From Agarivorans sp050870875 (GTDB lineage: Bacteria > Pseudomonadota > Gammaproteobacteria > Enterobacterales > Celerinatantimonadaceae): a DNA stretch of 64,000 bases. The DNA lies in assembly GCF_050870875.2 (NCBI RefSeq), contig NZ_CP194041.2, positions 3,286,001 to 3,350,000 on the forward strand, given 5' to 3'. Below are positions 43,226 to 51,364 of the stretch, piece after piece. Numbering within the stretch: position 1 is the first letter of the stretch; every line of letters begins with the position of its first letter. The position numbers and the translations under genes were made by a program. The notes under the pieces are model-generated. The model was not told the origin of the DNA and ran no database searches. It was given only the letters and a program-made list of their open reading frames with translations.

Positions 43226-44851
43226 TTAACATGCAGCGACTCCCGATTGTCGCTCAAGGATATCTTCAACGGCGGCAAAATGTTCCACGGAAAATAACGC
43301 CCGCAAAGGCCGATCCTCGGCCAGCGCTTGAAATAGCGTTTTCCATTGCGCCTCAGAAAACTGTTCAATATTTTTTAACCATAAAGCGTGATTGGCCTGA
43401 CTGGCCGGATCCACATGGCGTTGATAAATCACCATAGTGGCACGCTGTCGACAAGCACCAACGCAATGGCTACGACTGATTTTGATCCGCTGTTCACCAC
43501 TGGCCAAACCCATCGTCTTCAGAATAGCGCGCAAGTCGTGGGCTAAAGATTGACTGCCAGCCTTGGCGCAACGACTACCTTCACATAAAAAGATATGTTG
43601 ACGGTGATGCAACATTGGACGATTTAAGTCGACATGCTCAGGCTTGCAGCGGCAGCCTTCAACAACCGGATTACCATGCGCGTTCAGTTTAGGCTCTGCG
43701 CCATGGCGCGCTTGGCCAAACCAATTTTTCCGTTGTTGTTGCTTAAGCGGTTCACTAAAGCGCAAGCGGCAACAGGCTAAGGTAAGATTATATCCCTGCT
43801 GAGTGAACACCCACTTACTTACAAGTAGCTGCTCACTGTGGGCCTGGCGTAATGCCGCAGCTTCGGCGACCGAATCACTCCCGGTGATTTTTTTCACATA
43901 GGTTGAAGGATTTTCCACCCCAGCTAAACCATCAAGCTGGGGAGCCGGATAAGTCACAAACGGCCACTGTCGCTTAGCCGATAAGGCGAGCAAGGCCGAC
44001 TCATCGGCTTTGAGGTCGATGCTGGCAAATCCCACCACCGAATCCAGACTCAGATGAAACTGTTGGCTAAACTGCGCAAGCCCGGCCTCAATGACCGCCA
44101 ATGGCGTGTTTCGGTCACAACCAATGCCCAAGACCAGCGACTTTGGCCGCCATAACACCAGCTTATCTTGCCAACCCGCAGCGATAGGGCTTAAGTCATC
44201 ACTGATTAACACTGCCCCGTGAAAGTCCGCTGCCGACAAATCGTCAAGTTTGCTGTGACAAATCAAATGAGCAGGCATCCGTTTCTCGAAGGTCCACCAG
44301 CGTTTATCACCCGCTTGTTGCACGATTGCCACTGGCTGCTGATTCACCACCGCCGCAGAAACACGAGTAATTGACGCCTCGCATGTCGGGTCGAGCTGCC
44401 AAGCAAAGGGCGCACCCAACATATCCACCGCAAGGGTTTCAGACACATCGGAGGCGGTGGTTAATACTGGCTGCGCCTTCAGTACATAAGCGATACGTTC
44501 GGCCAGTTGATTGGCCCCTCCTCGATGCCCCGATAACAGCGGGATCACAAAATTAGCCTGCTCATCAATACACAGCACCGCAGGATCGTGGCGTTTATCC
44601 TGGATCAAGGGTGCAATCACTCGGCTTACAATGCCGGTCGCACAAATGAAAATATGTCCATCATAGTCTGCAAAACGTTCACTGAGCGCTTGGCTCAAGG
44701 GAAACGACAAGGGGTTCACCCGCTCTGGCGTGGCGTCAAACAGCTCTAAACCCACCGCGGAGATAAATAGCTCGGCAAAGGGTAAGTGCTTGGCAAGCCG
44801 ACGGGCTTGCTTGGCGCCGTTTAAGGTAATGGCGTAAATGGCTAGTTTCAT
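43226..44851 (-). CDS. cbiG: CbiG fused to a [2Fe-2S] ferredoxin-like domain
   Basis: 541 residues, far longer than standalone CbiG (about 350). Residues 1-365 are CbiG: 'FICATGIVSRVIAPLIQDKR' with 'PAVLCIDEQANFVIPLLSGH' and the C-terminal 'LVLGIGCDRNTPLAVIEAGL'; it opens the delta-lactone of cobalt-precorrin-5A releasing acetaldehyde. The extra part has a Cys cluster 'GCRCKPE' (about 415) and a thioredoxin-like ferredoxin with 'FLCEGSRCAKAGSQSLA' and 'SHCVGACRQRATMVIY' (about 447-505), four Cys expected to bind [2Fe-2S]. The electron acceptor/donor role is unknown. Confidence 0.85.
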   Translation of the reverse strand: MKLAIYAITLNGAKQARRLAKHLPFAELFISAVGLELFDATPERVNPLSFPLSQALSERFADYDGHIFICATGIVSRVIAPLIQDKRHDPAVLCIDEQANFVIPLLSGHRGGANQLAERIAYVLKAQPVLTTASDVSETLAVDMLGAPFAWQLDPTCEASITRVSAAVVNQQPVAIVQQAGDKRWWTFEKRMPAHLICHSKLDDLSAADFHGAVLISDDLSPIAAGWQDKLVLWRPKSLVLGIGCDRNTPLAVIEAGLAQFSQQFHLSLDSVVGFASIDLKADESALLALSAKRQWPFVTYPAPQLDGLAGVENPSTYVKKITGSDSVAEAAALRQAHSEQLLVSKWVFTQQGYNLTLACCRLRFSEPLKQQQRKNWFGQARHGAEPKLNAHGNPVVEGCRCKPEHVDLNRPMLHHRQHIFLCEGSRCAKAGSQSLAHDLRAILKTMGLASGEQRIKISRSHCVGACRQRATMVIYQRHVDPASQANHALWLKNIEQFSEAQWKTLFQALAEDRPLRALFSVEHFAAVEDILERQSGVAAC

Positions 44852-44857
44852 CGGGAT

Positions 44858-45649
44858 TTAGGCCACCGCAATATGTTTCGAAGCGCCATCCGCGTGGCGC
44901 AATACGCCACGGCGCGAACGAATAGAAATCTGTACCATCGAGAAGTAGCGATGCTCGGTGGGGACCTCATCGAGTCGATGATAAATTTCTTGTTGCTCAC
45001 TACTGGCATGAGACACATAGGTGGCCGCATCCTCCAAACCCAGCAGTTTTAACTTGGCTGATAACTGGCTAATCATTCGTCCCGCTTTAATCAGAATAAT
45101 CGTGTCGAATTCTTCTACTAAGCTGGCTAAACACTCGATGCCATAGGTGGCGGGAACCACACAAAAACGCTCTTGACCATCGGCCAAAGGAATTTTGGTG
45201 GCTGCGGGCACCGCAGTAATCGAGGTAATCCCGGGCACAATCACCGGTTCCAAGCTCGGGGCAAGCTCCGCCAGCTCTTCCTGAATGTAGGCCCAGGTGC
45301 TATACACCGATGGGTCACCTTCGGTGACAAAAACCACCGACTTGCCCTGCTGCAAGTACCCAAGAATTTGCTCGGCCGCCGCTTGCCAGGCGGGCACATT
45401 TTGCAAGGGGTCACGGGTCATCGGAAAATGTAAAAAGCAGGCTTCACCATGGAGTTCGTCTTCACTGACCGCGCCACCGACAATTTGCCAGGCGAAGGAG
45501 TCAGCCTTACCCTTGGTTTTTTCTGGGATGGCAATGATATCCGCCTGTTTAATTAAACGAACCGCCTTCAAGGTGAGTAACTCACTGTCGCCTGTACCCA
45601 CGCCAACGGCGTAGAGTTGGCCGTAATGATGATGTTTTGCTTGATTCAC
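44858..45649 (-). CDS. cbiL: Cobalt-precorrin-2 C20-methyltransferase
   Basis: 263 residues. 'LYAVGVGTGDSELLTLKAVR', 'ADIIAIPEKTKGKADSFAWQ', 'VVFVTEGDPSVYSTWAYIQE' and 'VPGITSITAVPAATKIPLAD' are CbiL/CobI signatures. It methylates C20 with SAM. Overlaps cbiET by ATGA; cbiG follows 6 nt later. Confidence 0.95.
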   Translation of the reverse strand: MNQAKHHHYGQLYAVGVGTGDSELLTLKAVRLIKQADIIAIPEKTKGKADSFAWQIVGGAVSEDELHGEACFLHFPMTRDPLQNVPAWQAAAEQILGYLQQGKSVVFVTEGDPSVYSTWAYIQEELAELAPSLEPVIVPGITSITAVPAATKIPLADGQERFCVVPATYGIECLASLVEEFDTIILIKAGRMISQLSAKLKLLGLEDAATYVSHASSEQQEIYHRLDEVPTEHRYFSMVQISIRSRRGVLRHADGASKHIAVA

Positions 45650-46896
45650 AATAGGTCTCCTGACACTGGTTTGCTAATCGAAAATAAATGAATAGGATTT
45701 TCCGCCTGATAGCGCTGATAGTTAGCCAGCGGCTGCGTTTGCGCCACGTTCACTAACTGCACCTGAAACCTCAGATTTTGCTGTTTTCCCCACTGGTAAA
45801 GTTCTGCCACGGTGTCCAAGGTAACCGCCGAAATCAGTAGTCGACCCTGTGGCTTCAGCACCTGCCAACAATGGTCGAGGATCAACTGCATTTGACCACG
45901 ACTGCCACCAATAAAAATCGCATCGGGTGGGGCTAACTCTTGCAGCGCTTGCGGTGCTTTGGCTTGCACCAAACAAACATTATCGGTGCTATGAGCGTGT
46001 ATATTGTGTTCAATGCCGGCATAACATTCGGGATTAGATTCAATCGCAAATACCTGGCCCTGCCAGCAAAATTTTGCCGCTTCGATAGCGATAGAACCGG
46101 AGCCTGCACCGATATCCCAGACCGTATCTGCGGGACGAATTCTCATTGCGGCCAGCGCCAAATGACGCACTGGCTGTTTACTAATCAAACCGTGTTGTGG
46201 GCTCCGTTTGCTAAAACAACTATCTTCAGAAAACTGGCCATAGCCGCCCCAGACCAGTTCACTTTGCCGCTGCGCGATAATCAGGTTTAAGGGGGAAAAC
46301 GGCTCGGGGTGGGCGGCTAATTGCGCCACACTAAACTCACTGATCTGTTCATTTACATCCGCTAACTGCTCACACACGCTTAAGCGCCAGTCCGCTTGAT
46401 TAAACTTGGCTAAGTGCTGAGCAATCACCTGAGGGGTATTTTTATCATCGGTCAAAATCGCAAACAAACTGGCTTGCTGCATTTGACTCACCAAGCCTGC
46501 CAGAGCTCGGCCATGGCAGGAAATGAACTGAGCCTGCGACCAAGGCAGTGCCAACTTGGCAAAGGCCAATTGGACCGAGCTTAAGGCCGGAATAAATGCC
46601 AATTCTTCGCGCTTCACTCGTTTGAGTAGCGCATGACCAATCCCGTAAAATAAGGGGTCGCCAGAAGCTAGAATCACCACTGCGCCCTCTTCGCTCTCAT
46701 CAATTAACTCGTTCAACCATTCACTAAAACCCTGGCTCATATCGAGAAATAGCCCGTCAAATTGCGGAAACCATGCCATATGACGCGGATGCCCCGCCAC
46801 CACCCGGGCCTGTGCTATCGCATTCACTGCGCGACTGGAAAGGCTAATGCAACCGTCTTCGTTCACCCCGACTACCGTAATGTTATTCATCATCAT
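45646..46896 (-). CDS. cbiET: CbiE-CbiT fusion: C5 and C15 methyltransferase/decarboxylase
   Basis: 416 residues. Residues 1-215 are the CbiE tetrapyrrole methylase ('VVGVNEDGCISLSSRAVNAI', 'VVILASGDPLFYGIGHALLK'). Residues 230-416 are CbiT, a class I SAM methyltransferase with 'VWDIGAGSGSIAIEAAKFCW' (about 258-277). Together they methylate C5 and C15 and decarboxylate C12, the CobL reaction. The stop of the upstream gene and this ATG overlap by one base (TAATG); three tandem ATGs leave the exact start open. Confidence 0.95.
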   Translation of the reverse strand: MMMNNITVVGVNEDGCISLSSRAVNAIAQARVVAGHPRHMAWFPQFDGLFLDMSQGFSEWLNELIDESEEGAVVILASGDPLFYGIGHALLKRVKREELAFIPALSSVQLAFAKLALPWSQAQFISCHGRALAGLVSQMQQASLFAILTDDKNTPQVIAQHLAKFNQADWRLSVCEQLADVNEQISEFSVAQLAAHPEPFSPLNLIIAQRQSELVWGGYGQFSEDSCFSKRSPQHGLISKQPVRHLALAAMRIRPADTVWDIGAGSGSIAIEAAKFCWQGQVFAIESNPECYAGIEHNIHAHSTDNVCLVQAKAPQALQELAPPDAIFIGGSRGQMQLILDHCWQVLKPQGRLLISAVTLDTVAELYQWGKQQNLRFQVQLVNVAQTQPLANYQRYQAENPIHLFSISKPVSGDLL

Positions 46897-48707
46897 TACA
46901 CCGACTGATATAACAAGGCGTGAACCGCAGACACCACAATCGGGCTGCCGCCTTTACGGCCCACACTGGCAATATAAGGCACTTGGTCTTGCTCGATCAG
47001 TGCCTGCTTAGATTCCGCCGCCTTCACAAATCCCACCGGGATCCCAATCACCAGCGCAGGCTTTATTTCGCCTTTCTCCACCAAATCAAGCACTTCAAAC
47101 AGTGCCGTTGGCGCATTCCCAATGGCGATAATGGCACCATCCAATAAACCCAAATCCCGAGCCTTACGCATCGCCCAGACGGCACGGGTATCGCCATGTT
47201 GTTTGGCGCTGGTAATCACCCCTTTGTCGCTAATAAAGCAATACATTTGATTTTGATAAACCGATAAACGTTGCTCACTAATTCCCGAGCTAATCATCGA
47301 TACATCACTAACAATTGGGCAACCTTGTTTGAGCGCATTCACCCCCGAGACAATGGCATCAGCGCTAAACTTAAACAATTGAGCAAACTCAAAATCTCCA
47401 GTGGTATGGATGGCACGCCGCACCACTGGCCACTGGCTGTCGCTGAAGGAATGTCCGCCATGAATTTGGGCGATTTCGCGATCGATAATCGCGAACGAGT
47501 CATTCTCTATTTCATGACCACGAGCGGTCATCTGTTGCATTCTATCCATCGGCCGAGATTCCTTTACTACTTTAAATTTTTTAAACGGTTCGGTATGACC
47601 CAGTGGGCGACCATCAAAATCAATCAGCATCAGCTCGATGCGCAATTGTTGAGCGGTATATCGTTGGGCATGCTGCTGCGCCTGCTGACACATTCTTAGA
47701 AAAAAGGGCAGCTTGAGAAATTGTTGTGGGTACTCGTCGCGGATCAACTCGAGCATTTGCCTTGCAGTATTAGCTTTGGCTATCTGCTCAGACAGTGCCA
47801 ATTTCAAGCCCGATTGCTTGGCCAATTCACTCAAGCTCTCAAAATCGATCGCATGGCCAGAGACATGGGTCATCATCCGACCCGAGACCAACTTGGCCAT
47901 TTTGCCAATCATCGCAACAATGGTGACTTTTTTGACCCGATAGCGTTTTGCCGCCCGTAAACCAACCCCAATGAAATCCCCCGCTTGGATAAAAGCCAGG
48001 CTAGCTAAATCAGGAAATTGCTGCATCGCTGCCTGTTCAGAGCGACTGCCTGTGGTCAAAATTACATGTGCCGCCTGATGAGTTTTCGCTAACTGAATGG
48101 CTTGTCGAACTGAGGCCGCAAAAGCAGAGGTTGAAAAGGGTTTAACCGTGCCACGGGTGCCTAAAATAGAAATACCACCTATCAAACCGAGACGTTGATT
48201 AATGGTTTGTTTGGCAGCTTGTTCACCGCCCGGTACCGATATCGTCAACTCTAAACCCAAGGAACCCTGCTGCGCCGCAGCTGAGGGTTGCCATTCCAGC
48301 ATCGCCATATCGATAATATTTTGCCGGGGTACCGGATTAATTGCCGGTTCACCCACAGCAAGCTCCAAGCCTTCCAGAGTGACTGTTGCAACGCCACTGC
48401 CGCCCCGGACTTGGATCCCCGGTTGACCCGATAAACTCGCGGTACACTGAATTTCTAAACCATGAGTACAGTCGGGATCATCCCCCGCATCCTTAATCAC
48501 TCCAGCGGTAACATGACTAGAACCACTGAGACTGGCGATGGCAAAACTGACAAATTCACGATTCGGGAGCTGGATTTCGATTTCTGAAACCGGCTGTTGA
48601 CTGAGTAAACACCTCACCGCAGCGCGTGCGGCGGCTGCCGCACAGGCACCGGTGGTATATCCACCTCTCAGTTCTTTATTACTGGCAGAACGCTTTAATC
48701 TAGCCAC
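46896..48707 (-). CDS. cbiDC: CbiD-CbiC fusion: C1-methyltransferase and precorrin-8 methylmutase
   Basis: 603 residues. The N-terminal ~370 residues are CbiD ('LRGGYTTGACAAAAARAAVR', 'IGGISILGTRGTVKPFSTSA', 'VTIVAMIGKMAKLVSGRMMT'), which methylates C1 of cobalt-precorrin-5B. The C-terminal ~205 are CbiC ('VVRRAIHTTGDFEFAQLFKF' with the catalytic His, then 'GIPVGFVKAAESKQAL'), which moves a methyl to form cobyrinate. I choose GTG 48707, with a GGGGGG stretch 5 nt upstream, giving the start 'MARLKRSASNKELRGGYTTG'; a TTG at 48731 is the longer option. It overlaps a small upstream ORF and is downstream of a cobalamin riboswitch. Confidence 0.92.
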   Translation of the reverse strand: MARLKRSASNKELRGGYTTGACAAAAARAAVRCLLSQQPVSEIEIQLPNREFVSFAIASLSGSSHVTAGVIKDAGDDPDCTHGLEIQCTASLSGQPGIQVRGGSGVATVTLEGLELAVGEPAINPVPRQNIIDMAMLEWQPSAAAQQGSLGLELTISVPGGEQAAKQTINQRLGLIGGISILGTRGTVKPFSTSAFAASVRQAIQLAKTHQAAHVILTTGSRSEQAAMQQFPDLASLAFIQAGDFIGVGLRAAKRYRVKKVTIVAMIGKMAKLVSGRMMTHVSGHAIDFESLSELAKQSGLKLALSEQIAKANTARQMLELIRDEYPQQFLKLPFFLRMCQQAQQHAQRYTAQQLRIELMLIDFDGRPLGHTEPFKKFKVVKESRPMDRMQQMTARGHEIENDSFAIIDREIAQIHGGHSFSDSQWPVVRRAIHTTGDFEFAQLFKFSADAIVSGVNALKQGCPIVSDVSMISSGISEQRLSVYQNQMYCFISDKGVITSAKQHGDTRAVWAMRKARDLGLLDGAIIAIGNAPTALFEVLDLVEKGEIKPALVIGIPVGFVKAAESKQALIEQDQVPYIASVGRKGGSPIVVSAVHALLYQSV

Positions 48708-48846
48708 GGGAGCCCCCCGCAGGATCAACAATAAGCGCCAAATAGTGGTCGTCTCGACCGCAAAAGTAATGGTCGGTGTGATATTGATGGCTTTTTAGGA
48801 CAAGACTAGCCGATACAACGGCGAACACCGCGTTTAGCATAGACAC
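48700..48846 (-). CDS. Candidate 48-residue His-rich leader protein upstream of cbiD
   Basis: GTG 48846 (or ATG 48840, two codons later) lies 7 nt after an AGGAAGG ribosome site. The product has a hydrophobic N-terminal half ('MLNAVFAVVSASLVL') and a tail rich in His and Asp with one Cys ('SHQYHTDHYFCGRDDHYLAL'). Its TAG overlaps the GTG start of cbiD by 8 nt, the mark of translational coupling. I recognise no family; CbtB cobalt-transport proteins are also small, one-TM and His-rich at the C-terminus, but the sequence motif differs. The ribosome site can pair with an upstream anti-sequence, so it may be the riboswitch's regulated cistron. Confidence 0.5.
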   Translation of the reverse strand: MSMLNAVFAVVSASLVLKSHQYHTDHYFCGRDDHYLALIVDPAGGSRG

Positions 48847-48851
48847 AAGTA

Positions 48852-48929
48852 TTCCTTCCTCGTTTAACAACCAAGTAAATCGTCATCGATAAATGACGGA
48901 CACTTAAAAAACAAACAGCACGGAAGGAA
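48852..48929 (-). promoter_or_regulatory. Predicted anti-Shine-Dalgarno helix of the riboswitch expression platform
   Basis: In the leftward RNA, UUCCUUCC (48929-48922) is an exact 8-bp complement of GGAAGGAA (48859-48852), which is the ribosome site of the small ORF. The 62-nt loop holds its own hairpin (CGTCA...TGACG, 48883-48900). Folding would hide the ribosome site, as expected when coenzyme B12 is bound upstream. Confidence 0.5.
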
Positions 48930-49004
48930 CTCATGAGAATAATCGTTCACTGAGAAATCCCGCCCAGAATCTTTGAAATACATTTACACCAACTTTTATC
49001 ATTG

Positions 49005-49117
49005 AATACTTAGCAGGTTCTGGCTTGTGATCACGAGATCACTTACAGTTGCGGGAACAGCTTAGGAATTGAACCTAATTCACTTTTAACCAAATAAGGA
49101 CACTGGCACTAAGTATT
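49005..49117 (-). ncRNA. Cobalamin riboswitch aptamer
   Basis: On the minus strand the conserved cobalamin aptamer is plain: a 9-bp P1 (49117-49109 with 49013-49005), 'GTTAAAAGTGAA' (49090-49079), a P4-type hairpin 'TTAGG...CCTAA', the B12-box-like 'CTGTTCCCGCAACTGTAAG' (49060-49042), a GATCTCGTGATC hairpin and 'AAGCCAGAACCTGC' (49026-49013). It begins about 39 nt after the pocR stop and lies about 160 nt before the small ORF. It should reduce expression of the whole cob operon when adenosylcobalamin is plentiful. Confidence 0.95.
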
Positions 49118-49155
49118 TTTAAAACATCCGTTAAGACATATAACCCTCAACAAAA

Positions 49156-50070
49156 CTAAACATTAACAAGCGTTTCACCCTCATGATTTAAACTATTTCT
49201 AAATTCTTGAGGGGTTATATTGTAAGCATTTCTAAAAACCTTACAGAAATAGCTAGAGCAGGAGTAACCCAAATTGTGAGCAATCCTAGAAATAGACCAA
49301 TCGCTATACTGTAGCATTTTTTTAGCACCAATTAGACGCTGCTGATTCACGTATGAATTAAACCCCACACCCATTTCTTTCTTAAATAACTTACTAAAGT
49401 AATGTGGACTTAAATAAACATAATCAGCAATATCCTCTAAAGATATATCTTCAAAATAATGAGCTTCAATATAACGAACCGCTTTCTTTATTTTACTATC
49501 GTAAGAATGATTTGAATCATGCGATTTAAATATATTTTTTATATCATACTTGTCATTAATGACCACAAAATCCAAATGTTTCTTAATTGAATCATCGACC
49601 AAAGTTTTTAATAAATCTGCTGCAGAAAATAACTTGGGATAATCTACCGTGATGATTTTTTCATAATCTTCAACTAACTCGGCATTTTGCATCCATTTTT
49701 TATCCACTGGTTGAATATCACCCAAAGATACAAAGTTATTCACCCGAACCTGACCACAAAGCACAAAGCCAACCAAGTGCCCATTCACCTCCAGTGGGAT
49801 TGAAAAATCAGTCAAACCCGCATGACAACGGTAAACACAAGGTTTATTCACCTTAGAAGCTTCCAACCCACCGCAGCGGTCACTATTCTTACAACGAGCA
49901 TATAAATCGGGATCTTGGCGGATCCGTTGACAAAAATCAGTAAAGTTAAAACTGGCAGACACTTCACGTCCATCAATATCCACCAATACCACCGCCAAGC
50001 CCGTTGCATTGGCAAAATCTTGCAGTATTTTATTAATACCTTGAGATTCTAAAAAACTGTCCGGTTTCAT
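49156..50070 (-). CDS. pocR: Pdu/cob regulator PocR
   Basis: 304 residues. The N-terminal PocR sensory domain (about 15-150) contains 'ATGLAVVLVDIDGREVSASF' and the Cys-rich set 'CQRIRQDPDLYARCKNSDRC' with 'CVYRCHAGLTDF' and 'LCGQVR'. The C-terminal AraC-type DNA-binding domain has two helix-turn-helix motifs ('ISLEDIADYVYLSPHYFSKL', 'SISRIAHNLGYSCSSYFCKV'). In Salmonella PocR activates pdu and cob in response to 1,2-propanediol. Position between the two clusters, and next to pduF, is the same here. Candidate target boxes lie at 51163-51311. Confidence 0.93.
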   Translation of the reverse strand: MKPDSFLESQGINKILQDFANATGLAVVLVDIDGREVSASFNFTDFCQRIRQDPDLYARCKNSDRCGGLEASKVNKPCVYRCHAGLTDFSIPLEVNGHLVGFVLCGQVRVNNFVSLGDIQPVDKKWMQNAELVEDYEKIITVDYPKLFSAADLLKTLVDDSIKKHLDFVVINDKYDIKNIFKSHDSNHSYDSKIKKAVRYIEAHYFEDISLEDIADYVYLSPHYFSKLFKKEMGVGFNSYVNQQRLIGAKKMLQYSDWSISRIAHNLGYSCSSYFCKVFRNAYNITPQEFRNSLNHEGETLVNV

Positions 50071-50198
50071 TGTCTAAGCAACTCCCTGTTTATTTAGAAT
50101 GATCATCCATTACAACATCACAAACTTTACAATATTAAACATTTATAACTTTGATTTAGCGCTGATTTAAGTCATCGGATGCTCAAATATTTATCACG

Positions 50199-51017
50199 CT
50201 AAACGCTTTCTACGACACTCTCTTTTTCAGTCTCGGTATCATCGGCCAAATGACGGGTAATAAAGTAGCGATATCCAGCACCACCCAGACAAGCACCAAT
50301 CAGCGGAGCCACAATTGGAATAATAAAATAGGGAAGCTCACGCGCTCCGGTAAAGCTCACTTTTCCCCAACCCGCCACAAAGGCAAATACTTTAGGACCA
50401 AAATCACGCGCAGGATTCATCGCAAAGCCAGTTAAAGGGCCTGTTGCAGCGCCAATCACCGCCACCAAGATCCCAATCAATAACGGCGCTAGCGGCCCTT
50501 TGGGAACACCATTGCCATCATCAGTTAAGGCCAAAATTAAACCCATTAAAGTCGCAGAAATAATCACTTCTACAGCGGCTGCACGCCAAGTCGGAAGATC
50601 GGGATGTGGATAAGTACTAAAAATACTCGCAAGATACAGGCTTTCATCACTACCGCGTAGCATATTATGGCTTTGTTCAAACACCGTAAACAGGTCCGCA
50701 TAGATGAAATAGCACACGGCAACCCCAAAAAATGCACCAGCGACCTGGGCGAGAATGTAAGGTACAACTTTTTGTTTATCAAAGTTGGCAAACAACCATA
50801 AACCCACGGTCACCGCAGGATTAAGATGCGCCCCAGAAATTCCCGCAGTTAAGTAAACCGCAAGTGCAATCCCCAAGCCCCATACAATACAAATTTCCCA
50901 TAAACCAAATTGCGCGCCTGCCAATTTGACTGCGCATAAACAAGCCGCGCCAAAGAACAAAAATAAGCCAGTGCCTAAAAACTCCGCGATACATTGGCCT
51001 TTCAATGAATCCTTCAT
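50199..51017 (-). CDS. pduF: Propanediol diffusion facilitator
   Basis: 272 residues, aquaglyceroporin (MIP) family with six helices and both NPA boxes: 'SGAHLNPAVTVGLWL' (about 62-76) and 'GFAMNPARDFGPKVF' (about 199-213). The Asp after the second NPAR marks the glycerol/diol-conducting subgroup. It should pass 1,2-propanediol across the inner membrane. It is read leftward, divergent from pduA, and is followed by pocR 128 bp later. GAAGGAATAGCT supports the start. Confidence 0.93.
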   Translation of the reverse strand: MKDSLKGQCIAEFLGTGLFLFFGAACLCAVKLAGAQFGLWEICIVWGLGIALAVYLTAGISGAHLNPAVTVGLWLFANFDKQKVVPYILAQVAGAFFGVAVCYFIYADLFTVFEQSHNMLRGSDESLYLASIFSTYPHPDLPTWRAAAVEVIISATLMGLILALTDDGNGVPKGPLAPLLIGILVAVIGAATGPLTGFAMNPARDFGPKVFAFVAGWGKVSFTGARELPYFIIPIVAPLIGACLGGAGYRYFITRHLADDTETEKESVVESV

Positions 51018-51162
51018 AGCTATTCCTTCACTTCGTATTCTCAGTAAACTTTAATTTGCACCACCATAAATTAATCGCTTTGGTTATTTATATTGTTTCA
51101 GCAACAAATGGATGGTACCCAATAATCACGCTGCTAATGTTAATCCTGAATAATTTTATGTC

Positions 51163-51311
51163 ATGCTAATAAATTGTCATCTATACACTAAGTAAATGTA
51201 ACTCTGCGCCTTAGGAATGCTAAAAAATTGGTTTAAATACACCTCATTCTAACTTTTATCTTTTATATTCATGGAGATAATGCAAAACCATCAATGCTAA
51301 TTTTTTGTCAT
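51163..51311 (+). promoter_or_regulatory. Three ATGCTAA-type direct repeats in the pduF-pduA control region
   Basis: ATGCTAATAAATTGTCAT (51163-51180) and ATGCTAATTTTTTGTCAT (51294-51311) agree at every base except the middle three. ATGCTAAAAAATTGGTTT (51217-51234) is a partial third copy, and TGCTAAT occurs at 51132. All point the same way. An AraC-family protein such as PocR commonly binds asymmetric direct repeats like these, so they are proposed PocR operators. No PocR consensus is assumed. Confidence 0.5.
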
Positions 51312-51326
51312 AAACAAATTCTTTAA

Positions 51327-51356
51327 TTGTCGTATAGCTCATGTTTTCGCTATTTA
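51327..51356 (+). promoter_or_regulatory. Possible pdu promoter
   Basis: TTGTCG (51327-51332), 18-nt spacer, TATTTA (51351-51356) begins 16 bp after the last ATGCTAA box, a class-II-like activator position. It would give a leader of about 240 nt before pduA. Confidence 0.35.
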
Positions 51357-51364
51357 TTTAACCA

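Noticed and set aside
48834..49016. ATGCTAA/TGCTAAG sequences near the cob leader as extra PocR boxes
   Set aside because: The one at about 49010 is the P1/3' end of the riboswitch, and the other lies within the start of the small ORF and lacks the TTGTCAT half.
49027..49042. GTGATC-ACGA-GATCAC palindrome as a CRP or repressor site before the cob operon
   Set aside because: It is a stem inside the cobalamin riboswitch, and its 4-nt centre does not fit the CRP spacing.
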